Origin: Candidatus Woesearchaeota archaeon
GTDB taxonomy: Archaea > Nanobdellota > Nanobdellia > Woesearchaeales > ARS49
Direction of reading: 5' to 3'
DNA: 64,000 nucleotides
NCBI GenBank assembly: GCA_017609645.1
Contig: JAFCDQ010000003.1
Span: 62,001-126,000, forward strand
Positions within the stretch are counted from its first letter, which is position 1, and each line of letters starts with the position of its first letter. Below are positions 16,308 through 23,538 of this stretch, piece after piece. Made by a program: the position numbers and the translations under genes. The notes under the pieces were generated by a model. It did no database searches. It was given only the letters and a program-made list of their open reading frames with translations, and was not told the DNA's origin.

Positions 16308-17636
16308 TTAATCATACGCCTCTTCAACATTATCTTTTATATAACTCTTAAGTCCTTCTTTTATTTCAGAAAGTATTTTGCAGCCTTTTTGTATGTCGTT
16401 CTTAGATGCTTTTGTGTAAAAATTCAATAATATGTTGTCTAATACATCAACTAAATGTAAAGCATTGTTATCTGATCTGTCTAAAGATACATGAGGGCCT
16501 ACTGAGTTAAGCCAGTCTTTATTGATTTCTTTTGAAGTAAGATACTCCTGCACTTCTGTGAATTTTCTTGCTATTGTATTGCCGTCAGATGAGGTTAAAT
16601 ATATATCTCCTGAGTTGTCATTAGATATTATTACTTTATATCCATCTATTTTCAATTTATAACCTTGCATTGTTCTGACAAAGTTATATTTTTGTTGTTC
16701 AGGTGCTTTACCCCATTTCGTTATCTTAGGTAAAGTTAAATCTAGATTCTTCTTGACGCATTCAACAAGAGATTCTGCATCTTTTTTGTTGTCTTCATTT
16801 AATGAAAGTTTTTTGTGCATTAAATTTAAATCAAGCATTCTTACCATGTCTTCCATTTTGGTGTAGTCATAGTCGTCATAAGAATCTGTATCAGAAACAA
16901 ATCTGTTTTTTAATTCTTTTAAGAATTTGTTCTGATCTATAGCTGAGATTTTATGCCCTATTTCTTCTTTTACTACTTCTTTTCCAGTGATTCTGTATCT
17001 ATGAATTTTAATTGAATTTTCTTCAATCGGAATAACAAGTTTATAGAATGCATAATCTACTCCTGTTTTTATTAAATCAACCCAGTCATCAAAATTTTTA
17101 GGTTCTCCTTTTTGAAACATTAGTTCATATCCATTTGCTGTTCTGATTATTTCATTCATTCGTTTCTCTAATGGAACATATTTAATAGGCTCAGTTGAAA
17201 GATCTTTTTTCTTAGCAGTTACTTTTGATTTTGGATTAATTAAGTCATCAAGTTTGCCAAATGCATCATCAGCTGCGTCTTCTACTTTACCATATTCATT
17301 TTTTGGAGTTACTTTTGAATTTGATTTTTCTTTTTTTCGATTGCCAGGAAGTCTGTCAAAGGCATTTTCAGCATTTCCTTCTACTTCATCAAATTCATTT
17401 TCTGTAACTTTCTTGTAACCAGTAGGAAATACATTATCACTGCCTTCTGTTTTATCTTCTTCTGTTTTTTTATTTTCTTGGTTATTTTTTGAATTTACAT
17501 TATGTTCTATGTTTAATTCTTTTACTTTAAGTTCAGCATCAATTTCAGCAGAAACTTTGCAACCATTAATAGTGTAACTGGCAATTGTTAATAATCCTAA
17601 CGCACCCATAATTTTGATTTTATTCCATAAACTCAT
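16308..17636 (-). CDS. Lipoprotein sharing its main domain with the 13480-16305 product
   Basis: 442 residues from ATG 17636, chosen because AGGAGGT lies 7 nt before it; an in-frame ATG at 17660 lies upstream of the SD. The signal peptide MSLWNKIKIMGALGLLTIA ends in INGC (lipobox). A low-complexity Asn/Lys/Glu stretch follows (to about 150), with two repeats of the type FDEVEGNAENAFDRLPGN. The ~300-residue domain behind it recurs in the neighbouring large lipoprotein (KITKWGKAPEQQKYNFVRT, LHLVDVLDNILLNF). It is first in a four-gene operon; its stop is 3 bp from the next start. Family not recognised. Confidence 0.85.
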   Translation of the reverse strand: MSLWNKIKIMGALGLLTIASYTINGCKVSAEIDAELKVKELNIEHNVNSKNNQENKKTEEDKTEGSDNVFPTGYKKVTENEFDEVEGNAENAFDRLPGNRKKEKSNSKVTPKNEYGKVEDAADDAFGKLDDLINPKSKVTAKKKDLSTEPIKYVPLEKRMNEIIRTANGYELMFQKGEPKNFDDWVDLIKTGVDYAFYKLVIPIEENSIKIHRYRITGKEVVKEEIGHKISAIDQNKFLKELKNRFVSDTDSYDDYDYTKMEDMVRMLDLNLMHKKLSLNEDNKKDAESLVECVKKNLDLTLPKITKWGKAPEQQKYNFVRTMQGYKLKIDGYKVIISNDNSGDIYLTSSDGNTIARKFTEVQEYLTSKEINKDWLNSVGPHVSLDRSDNNALHLVDVLDNILLNFYTKASKNDIQKGCKILSEIKEGLKSYIKDNVEEAYD

Positions 17637-17643
17637 TTTTGAT

Positions 17644-17682
17644 ACCTCCTGAAATATCATTATATGCTATATATATTTAATT
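17644..17682 (-). promoter_or_regulatory. TATA box and strong ribosome-binding site of the lipoprotein operon
   Basis: On the minus strand TTAAATATATA (about 17671-17681) is followed about 26 nt later by a predicted start near 17649 and by AGGAGGT (17644-17650) 7 nt before the ATG at 17636. This SD decides the start codon. Confidence 0.65.
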
Positions 17683-17683
17683 T

Positions 17684-17713
17684 CTAGCAATTACAAGTAA
17701 TTACTTATAATTA
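17684..17713. promoter_or_regulatory. Three 10-bp phased repeats upstream of the lipoprotein operon promoter
   Basis: Three consecutive decamers, CTAGCAATTA, CAAGTAATTA and CTTATAATTA, abut with exact 10-bp spacing and contain the palindrome AAGTAATTACTT. They sit directly upstream of the minus-strand TATA box. Matching copies lie beside the divergent promoter at 17811-17830. The helical phasing suggests cooperative binding of a regulator. Confidence 0.6.
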
Positions 17714-17810
17714 CAAAAGTTAATATGCGAAGAAGACTTCGTTATTCTTTCTCGATAAAATGTTTTTCAAAAAAAGAAAAAAGAATATTTTTCGTGTTTA
17801 CCTGAAACTG

Positions 17811-17830
17811 CTAGTAATTACTAGTAATTA
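17811..17830. promoter_or_regulatory. Two 10-bp phased repeats upstream of the AbrB-PhoU gene
   Basis: CTAGTAATTA is repeated twice in tandem without mismatch, making the palindrome CTAGTAATTACTAG. It ends 12 nt before the TATA box at 17843. It shares its consensus with the repeats at 17684-17713. Confidence 0.65.
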
Positions 17831-17842
17831 TTTTCCAAAACC

Positions 17843-17850
17843 TTTATATA
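17843..17850 (+). promoter_or_regulatory. TATA box of the AbrB-PhoU gene
   Basis: TTTATATA is centred 26 nt before the ATG at 17873. The upstream in-frame ATG at 17858 would lie before the predicted transcript start, so 17873 is the better start. Confidence 0.65.
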
Positions 17851-17872
17851 TGTCAAAATGAATCAAGACTTA

Positions 17873-18784
17873 ATGAAGCGTAAAATCAACAGAGTAGGGG
17901 CAAATACTTTGACAGTTTCTCTTCCTAGTGCTTGGGCTAAAAAGCATAAATTAAAGCCAGGACAGGATATAGATGTAAGTGAATTTGAAAAAAGCCTGGT
18001 ATTATCTTTACAACCCTCTAAAAGAGAGTCAATTTATTCTTTGCATATTCCTACAGGTAAATTTCTTTTTAGGTATGTAGAAAGACCTTATATTGCAGGT
18101 TATGATGAAATAAAGTTAACTTTTGATAATTATGAAATTTTAGCTGATTTGCAGGATGTTATTCCTAGATTGATTGGAGTTGATATTATCCAACAAAGCG
18201 CTAAAAGCTGCACTGCCAAGGTTTTTGTTACAGAAGAGATGAAAGATATCAAAAAAACAATGATTTCTGTGTTTTGTGTGATAAAGATGATGTTTGATAA
18301 TTTAATTGATTCTCTGAGAAATAATAAGTTTGAAAATTTAAAGAAACTTAAGTCTTTAGATGATTCTGTAAGCCGTTTGACTAATTTAAGCTTGAGATTA
18401 GTAAATAAAGGAAATGTTCCTGGTGAAGTGAGATTATCTACATATTATACTTCTTTAGCTAGAGAATTAGAACATATGGGAGATCATTTCATATTTATTT
18501 CTCAGGTTTGTTCATTTCAAAAAAATGCTAAGGTGAATCAAGAATTAATGAGTTTTCTTAATAAAACTAAAGCATGCTTTGAAATATTGTATGATATTTA
18601 TGTTAAGCCAAAATGGGAGAAAATGCAGGTGCTTCAATCTACAAGATTTATCCATAAATCAAAAATTCATAATTTGTTCAAGAAACTTAATTATAATGAA
18701 TCAATTATTTTGAGCAGAATGCTGAATCTTCATAGTGATATCACTCATGCATGTGAGTGTGTTATTCTGCTTGAATTGTTCTAA
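17873..18784 (+). CDS. Phosphate-uptake-regulator-like protein (AbrB domain plus PhoU domains)
   Basis: 303 residues from ATG 17873 (MKRKINRVGANTLTVSLPSA). The N-terminal ~45 residues are an AbrB-like DNA-binding hairpin (TLTVSLPSAWAKKHKLKPG). The rest is helical, with PhoU-type repeats containing LRNNKFENLKKLKSLDDSV and LARELEHMGDHF, the metal-binding E/D cluster of PhoU. This fusion is common in archaea and is thought to control phosphate uptake or related genes. I moved the start 15 nt down from the first ATG because of TATA spacing and the family's usual MKRK start. Five 10-bp repeats around its promoter make autoregulation plausible. Confidence 0.87.
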   Translation: MKRKINRVGANTLTVSLPSAWAKKHKLKPGQDIDVSEFEKSLVLSLQPSKRESIYSLHIPTGKFLFRYVERPYIAGYDEIKLTFDNYEILADLQDVIPRLIGVDIIQQSAKSCTAKVFVTEEMKDIKKTMISVFCVIKMMFDNLIDSLRNNKFENLKKLKSLDDSVSRLTNLSLRLVNKGNVPGEVRLSTYYTSLARELEHMGDHFIFISQVCSFQKNAKVNQELMSFLNKTKACFEILYDIYVKPKWEKMQVLQSTRFIHKSKIHNLFKKLNYNESIILSRMLNLHSDITHACECVILLELF

Positions 18785-18796
18785 TTCTCCAAAATA

Positions 18797-18804
18797 TTTA
18801 TAAA
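18797..18804 (+). promoter_or_regulatory. TATA box of the kinase gene
   Basis: TTTATAAA is centred 26 nt before the ATG at 18827, giving a leaderless transcript and ruling out the GTG at 18812 as start. Confidence 0.6.
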
Positions 18805-18826
18805 CTATATAGTGATAACAGTAGGT

Positions 18827-19933
18827 ATGGGGAAATTTTCTTTAAAACCAGGAGAGAAAGTTGGAAATAGAAAGTATAGAGTTATTTCGCATTTTACTGA
18901 TGGTTCGTTTGGTTCATTGTACGTTATTGAAAATGTTAAGACTTTAGGTAAAAATATTCTGAAAGTTAATCTGCCTCATGAAGAATTGATTGAATGGAAA
19001 AATGAATTAACAAGCAAAGTTTATGAAATATCTAAAGAAGAAGAATCCAAAAGAACTATTAGGGAAGCTAGAATCACTGCCAAACTAAACCATTCTAATA
19101 TCATTAAAGTAAATGATTTAATTCATGTTAAAGATAAATATAAAGGAATAATTTATGAAATGATTGAGAACTCTTGTACATTACAAGATTTAATAGAAAA
19201 TGAAAAAAATAAATGGCAACAGCAAGAGAAAAAACTTCCTTATGATATAAAAGCTTCTTTTATTGATTTTGCTTTGCAAATAGTTGATGCTGTTAAATAT
19301 ATAAGATCTAAAGGATTTTTACATAGGGATTTAAAACTTGATAATATTATTGTTGATTCTGATTCTTCAGTTAAAATAATTGATTTTGGTTTAGCTTGTC
19401 ATATCGATGAAGATGTTAAAATTTTTTCAAATCCAAGAATTTATACTCCTCCTGAATTTTATGAAGGAGAAAAACACATAAATTCAGATCTATGGCCAAC
19501 AGCTTTGATTTGTTTAGAATTATTAACAGGCACATTTCTGTTTGGTGAAAAAGATAATGAAAAAGTTAGTGAATTTGTTAAGAAGATAAGCACAGTATTT
19601 GAATTAAATAGAATGTTTTTTGCAACATTTCCAGATCCTCACGCACCATTTTTTACTATGAAACCATCTGATTATATGAATGGTCCTTACGCTTATTTCC
19701 CAACTCAAAAATTAATGCAAAGATTATTTCCTTCTTTTAATCTGGGAATTAAGAAACCTGATATTGATATTCGAGGGTCGCTGCTATATGTTAAACAAGA
19801 ATTAAGTCTTTTCAAGGGAATTGGCGAAGAAACGTATGAAGAGGAGTATTGCAAAAAATTACCAAATTTAGTTCAGGAATTAGTTCCTTTTTTACATCCT
19901 GATCCTGATTGCAGAATGAAATTAAACCCCTAA
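18827..19933 (+). CDS. Eukaryotic-type Ser/Thr protein kinase
   Basis: 368 residues. All key kinase motifs are present: glycine-rich loop FTDGSFGSLY (23-32), ILKVN (Lys46), helix-C Glu80 in IREARITAKL, catalytic loop HRDLKLDN (166-173), DFG (186-188), and PPE (208-210) at the end of a short activation segment. The substrate-binding and C-lobe helices follow, with a C-terminal ~80-residue extension. No membrane segment or sensor domain, so it is a soluble kinase; substrates unknown. It stands downstream of the AbrB-PhoU gene with its own promoter and 33 bp before a metal-dependent hydrolase. Confidence 0.92.
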   Translation: MGKFSLKPGEKVGNRKYRVISHFTDGSFGSLYVIENVKTLGKNILKVNLPHEELIEWKNELTSKVYEISKEEESKRTIREARITAKLNHSNIIKVNDLIHVKDKYKGIIYEMIENSCTLQDLIENEKNKWQQQEKKLPYDIKASFIDFALQIVDAVKYIRSKGFLHRDLKLDNIIVDSDSSVKIIDFGLACHIDEDVKIFSNPRIYTPPEFYEGEKHINSDLWPTALICLELLTGTFLFGEKDNEKVSEFVKKISTVFELNRMFFATFPDPHAPFFTMKPSDYMNGPYAYFPTQKLMQRLFPSFNLGIKKPDIDIRGSLLYVKQELSLFKGIGEETYEEEYCKKLPNLVQELVPFLHPDPDCRMKLNP

Positions 19934-19966
19934 ACCTTTTTAAACCCTTAATATTAATCCCATTCT

Positions 19967-20587
19967 ATGAAACTAACCTGGCTCGGTCAAAACTCATTCA
20001 AACTTATCCTAGATGATCTCAAAATAATCATAGATCCTTACGCAGGGGAAAATGAAGATTATGAACCTTGCGATATCCTATTAATAACTCACAATCATTA
20101 TGATCATTTTAATTTAGAAAAAACAAAGCTTTGCATTAACGACAACACATTAATTTTCGGACCTTCTGATGTTTCTTCTCAATTATTAGGCTGCAACACA
20201 GTTAGCGCAGAACAAAAACATGAAATAAAATCAGTCCAATTCACAGTTATTCCTGCGTATAATAAAAATCATAAAAGGGAAAATTGTTTCGGCTATCTAA
20301 TTAAAGGAAAAAATAAATCTATTTATTTTGCAGGAGATACTGATTATATCCCTGAGATGAATAATCTTAATCCAGATATTGCTGTTCTTCCTGTTGGAGG
20401 CACTTATACTATGGATGCTAAAGAAGCTGCTAAAGCAGCAGAAGCTATGAATGCTAAAATTGGAATTCCTTGCCATTACGGTTCTATCGTAGGAACAACA
20501 GACGATGCAGAATTATTCAAAGAGCTAATTGAAGCAAAGGGTATTAAAGGTATAATTCTTGAATTAGGGATTGAGAAAGAAATATGA
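19967..20587 (+). CDS. Metallo-beta-lactamase-fold metal-dependent hydrolase (UPF0173/UlaG-like)
   Basis: 206 residues, the family's usual size. Starts MKLTWLGQNSFKL, with the metal motif ITHNHYDHFN (HxHxDH type), later FAGDTDYIPEM (Asp ligand) and IPCHYGS (His ligand). Two metal ions would be bound. Family members include lactonases and predicted phosphodiesterases; the substrate cannot be read from sequence. Its stop overlaps the start of the DUF1385 gene (ATGA), so the two are co-transcribed. Confidence 0.92.
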   Translation: MKLTWLGQNSFKLILDDLKIIIDPYAGENEDYEPCDILLITHNHYDHFNLEKTKLCINDNTLIFGPSDVSSQLLGCNTVSAEQKHEIKSVQFTVIPAYNKNHKRENCFGYLIKGKNKSIYFAGDTDYIPEMNNLNPDIAVLPVGGTYTMDAKEAAKAAEAMNAKIGIPCHYGSIVGTTDDAELFKELIEAKGIKGIILELGIEKEI

Positions 20588-21435
20588 AAAAAACAAAACC
20601 TGTAGGCGGACAAGCAGTAATTGAAGGTGTCATGATGAAAGATGACAAAGCATACGCAATTGCAGTTAGAACACCTAAGGGTAAAATTATTACAAGAAAG
20701 AAAAGATATCTATCTTTGTGCAAGACTAATAAAATTTTAGCTCTTCCTTTTATCAGAGGTATTATTCAATTAGGGGAAATGCTTGTAATCGGCATCAAAA
20801 CTTTAACTTGGAGTGCTGATATTGCTGAAGAAAAAAAGTCTGAAAAAATCAGTAAAAAAGAGTTAGGAATCACTCTATTAATAGCATTGGCTTTCACAAT
20901 AGGATTATTTGTTGTTCTTCCTTATTATGCAACAAAATTAGTTGTAACTAAACATGGTGTTTTTTTCAATTTAATTGATGGAATCATAAGAGTTGCAGTA
21001 TTTTTTGCTTATTTAATCATCATAGGATTGTTCAAAGACATGAAAAGAGTGTTTCAATATCATGGTGCAGAGCATATGTCTGTTGCTTGTTATGAGGCCA
21101 GAAAGCCTTTAACTCCAAAAAACTGTAAAAAATACAGCAGACTACATCCTAGATGCGGAACTAGCTTTTTAGTATATGTAATAGTCATAAGCATCATTGC
21201 TTTCAGTCTTGTAAAAACAGATCTTTGGTATGTCAACTTAGGTATTAGAATTTTATTCATTCCATTAATAATTGGTGTTTCTTATGAATTTCTAAAGCTA
21301 GCTACTAAATTCAAAAACAACATAATCTTCAAAATCTTAATTCTGCCAGGCTTGTGGACTCAGAAGATTACAACAAAAAAACCTGATAACAAGCAGCTAG
21401 AAGTAGCTATTGTAGCTTTGAAAAAGATAATTTAG
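20584..21435 (+). CDS. DUF1385 (YqhQ-like) multipass membrane protein
   Basis: 283 residues. The family signature is at the N-terminus (KPVGGQAVIEGVMMK, then AVRTPKGKI). It has about four membrane segments (near 98-118, 138-156, 198-216, 225-245). The conserved block FQYHGAEHMSVACYEA and LHPRCGTSFLVYVI hold the His, Glu and Cys residues typical of the family, perhaps a metal or redox site. Bacterial YqhQ is of uncertain role. Coupled to the upstream hydrolase by a 4-bp overlap. Confidence 0.92.
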   Translation: MKKTKPVGGQAVIEGVMMKDDKAYAIAVRTPKGKIITRKKRYLSLCKTNKILALPFIRGIIQLGEMLVIGIKTLTWSADIAEEKKSEKISKKELGITLLIALAFTIGLFVVLPYYATKLVVTKHGVFFNLIDGIIRVAVFFAYLIIIGLFKDMKRVFQYHGAEHMSVACYEARKPLTPKNCKKYSRLHPRCGTSFLVYVIVISIIAFSLVKTDLWYVNLGIRILFIPLIIGVSYEFLKLATKFKNNIIFKILILPGLWTQKITTKKPDNKQLEVAIVALKKII

Positions 21436-21513
21436 ATACTTCTGATAGGTAGTACTCATATATCAACAAACAGAAAGCTTTAAAACACACTCAGACCATT
21501 TTAAAGTGATACT

Positions 21514-21560
21514 TACTTAACACCCATCTTACTCAACTGCTTCTTCCACATCAATCCTAT
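21514..21560 (-). pseudogene. Copy of the 3' end of the 22864-23316 gene
   Basis: 41 bp (21520-21560) are identical to 22871-22911 and continue with one mismatch to a stop codon in the same frame, encoding MWKKQLSKMGVK plus TAA. Upstream (minus direction) the match ends abruptly. Together with the intact gene it flanks the TPR lipoprotein gene. The rest of the 21436-21587 spacer shows nothing else to me. Confidence 0.85.
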
Positions 21561-21587
21561 TTTTTAAGAATTAAAAGAGAATAAAAT

Positions 21588-22775
21588 TTATTTTTTGTTT
21601 TCTGTTTTTTTGTCAAGTTCTTTTGCTTTTTCTGTGTTTCCTGCTTTTTTGAAAAGAAATGAGGCATAGTCAAAAACTTCTTCTTTTTCGTATTTTTCTG
21701 CAGCTTTGATATAGTTTAATTTTGCTTTTTCTGTATTTCCTAGTTCTTCGTAAAGTTTTGCTGCGCGTTCAAAATATCTTGCTCTTGTTTGTTCGTAGAA
21801 ATCATCTTCTGCTTTTTCTGTGTTTCCTGCTTTTTCATAAAGTTCTGCTGCTTTTTCTGTGTTTCCTAATCGCAGTTCATAAAGTCTTCCTGCATCAGCA
21901 AAACTTTCTCCTTTTTCGTAGTTTTCTGCTGCTTTTTTTATGTTTTCAAGTCCTTCATAAATTCTTGCTGCAAAGTTAAACCATTCATGTTTTTCATAAC
22001 TTTCAGCTGCTTTTTTGTAGTTTTCTTTTGCTTTTTTTATGTTTCCTTGTTTTTCATAAAGTCTTCCTGCCTCATAAAAACCTGTTGATTGTTCATGGTT
22101 TTCAATTGCTTTTTCTATGTTTTCTATTGCTTTTTCTATGTTTCCTTGTTTCTCATAAAGGTCTGCTAATTCGTAAAAACATTCGTCTTTTTCGTAGTTT
22201 TCTATTGCTTTTTCTGTGTTTCCTTGTTTTTCATAAAGCTTTGCTGCTTCAAAAAAAAATCCTGCTTTTTCATGGTTTTCTGCTGCTTTTTCTGTGTTTC
22301 CTTGTTTTTCGTAAATTCTTGCTGCCTCTAGAAACCATTTAATGTTATGACTCTCAGCTGCTTTTTCGTAGTTTTCTATTGCTTTTTCTGTGTTTCCTTG
22401 TTTTTCGTAAATTCTTCCTGCCAAGCCAAACCATTCAAGTTTTACATAACTTTCAGCGTGTTTTTCGTAGTTTTCTCTTGCTTTTTCTGTGTTTCCTAGT
22501 TCTTCATAAAGTCTTCCTGCTTCATCAAAATCTTCGGCTTTTTCGTAGTTTTCTATTGCTTTGTATATGTTTCCTGCTTTTTCGTGAAGGACTGCGTTTC
22601 TCCAAAAATTTTCTGCTTCTTCGTAGTCTTCGTCTAATACAATTTTTCTTTCATTTTCATAATTTTGTGCTTTTTCAAATGAAGTTGTTTTACAACCAAC
22701 TAAATTTCCAAAGGCGACTAAGGCCAGAATTTCGAGTGTAATTATTCCTTTTTGAAATAAATTTTTAATATTCAT
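21588..22775 (-). CDS. Lipoprotein built of about ten TPR/SNAP-like repeats
   Basis: 395 residues. Signal peptide ends in a lipobox-like NLVGC (Cys28). Nearly all the rest is a degenerate array of ~30-35-residue units with the pattern AxxYEKxGNxEKAxENYEKA (for example RIYEKQGNTEKAIENYEKAA). The repeats are highly similar in DNA, so the array is likely to expand and contract. The helical superhelix would serve as a protein-binding surface outside the cell. The gene sits as a cassette between the intact 22864-23316 gene and a second copy of that gene's 3' end. Confidence 0.88.
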   Translation of the reverse strand: MNIKNLFQKGIITLEILALVAFGNLVGCKTTSFEKAQNYENERKIVLDEDYEEAENFWRNAVLHEKAGNIYKAIENYEKAEDFDEAGRLYEELGNTEKARENYEKHAESYVKLEWFGLAGRIYEKQGNTEKAIENYEKAAESHNIKWFLEAARIYEKQGNTEKAAENHEKAGFFFEAAKLYEKQGNTEKAIENYEKDECFYELADLYEKQGNIEKAIENIEKAIENHEQSTGFYEAGRLYEKQGNIKKAKENYKKAAESYEKHEWFNFAARIYEGLENIKKAAENYEKGESFADAGRLYELRLGNTEKAAELYEKAGNTEKAEDDFYEQTRARYFERAAKLYEELGNTEKAKLNYIKAAEKYEKEEVFDYASFLFKKAGNTEKAKELDKKTENKK

Positions 22776-22863
22776 TTTAGTTTTACCTTTAAATTATTGA
22801 TTTTTTATAAAAAGAAGACATTATATTTAAATGTTTCGTTTGTTATCATTGTTGAGTAAGTAA

Positions 22864-23316
22864 TCACTTTACACCCATCTTACTCAACTGCTTCTTCCAC
22901 ATCAATCCTATCTTCATTAAGTCATCTGAGAACTTCTTACTTATTCGATAAGTTTTCTTATACAAATCATACTCTACTAATCCCATTGCTTTCATTGGAG
23001 TTAATATTCTATCATAAAATTGTCGTTTGTTATAAGACAATTTTACTTTCTTTCCTTTATATTGTCCGTCGGAAAGAACTGCTTCATACTTGCCTTCATG
23101 TAATTTTGTTGCAAACAAACTCATTTCTGTTTTGGAAATTTCCCCTTTGTTATCGACGATATAATTAATTAATTCTTTTGCAACTATCACTTGCTGGCTT
23201 GTTGCAAAAACTATTTCAAGAATATTTGAAGGTAAATTAGATCTATCAAAAAGCATTACCATTTTATCAACTAAAGCGCTATTAGTATATAAAATTATTG
23301 CACTTTTAAAAGACAT
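22864..23316 (-). CDS. Unknown soluble protein with winged-helix-like C-terminus
   Basis: 150 residues. Residues ~1-60 are helical with TNSALVDKMVMLFDRSNLPS; residues 75-145 have a winged-helix look: ELINYIVDNKGEISKTEMSL, then YNKRQFYDRILTPMKAMGLV (likely recognition helix), then YDLYKKTYRISKKF (wing). Probably a DNA-binding protein. Its promoter (TTATATTTAAATG on the minus strand) fits a short or leaderless transcript. The last 41 bp of the gene are duplicated beyond the neighbouring TPR gene. No family name recognised. Confidence 0.72.
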   Translation of the reverse strand: MSFKSAIILYTNSALVDKMVMLFDRSNLPSNILEIVFATSQQVIVAKELINYIVDNKGEISKTEMSLFATKLHEGKYEAVLSDGQYKGKKVKLSYNKRQFYDRILTPMKAMGLVEYDLYKKTYRISKKFSDDLMKIGLMWKKQLSKMGVK

Positions 23317-23362
23317 CGTCGCTAAAATTTCTGCATTCGAAACATTTAAATATAAGTTATAT

Positions 23363-23395
23363 TATACTAGTATACATAAATGTGACAATTATACA
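23363..23395. promoter_or_regulatory. Inverted repeats between the winged-helix gene and ftsZ
   Basis: TATACTAGTATA (23363-23374) is a perfect 12-bp palindrome. Just downstream AAATGT and ACATTT form a second inverted repeat with a 9-bp spacer. They lie in the divergent spacer and could be operators or promoter parts. AT-rich sequence makes chance palindromes common, so confidence is low. Confidence 0.3.
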
Positions 23396-23432
23396 TTTGA
23401 TGACATTACAGCAAAATCACATTTATTTGAGG

Positions 23433-23504
23433 GAAAAAGACGGTGATACTCAAGAGGGCTCTCCATCTTTTTCTGATACCACCCCCTACCTTAAGAGGAG
23501 AGCC
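23433..23504 (+). promoter_or_regulatory. Structured ftsZ leader with two interleaved stems
   Basis: GGCTCTCC (23457-23464) pairs perfectly with GGAGAGCC (23497-23504). GAAAAAGA (23433-23440) pairs with TCTTTTTC (23466-23473). The arms interleave (A, B, A', B'), so the RNA can form either stem or an H-type pseudoknot. The element ends 34 nt before the ftsZ start and just upstream of its GGAGG ribosome-binding site. It may be a cis-acting regulator of ftsZ translation or transcription. Confidence 0.5.
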
Positions 23505-23538
23505 TTTCTTATAATTACAAACGGAGGTTAGAAGGAAA

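Noticed and set aside
17858-17860. First ATG as start of the AbrB-PhoU gene
   Set aside because: It lies only about 10 nt after the TATA box, upstream of the expected transcript start; ATG 17873 has the right 26-nt spacing.
21588-22775. TPR gene as a transposon
   Set aside because: No transposase, no terminal inverted repeats; the flanking similarity is a copy of a neighbour's 3' end, not a transposon end.
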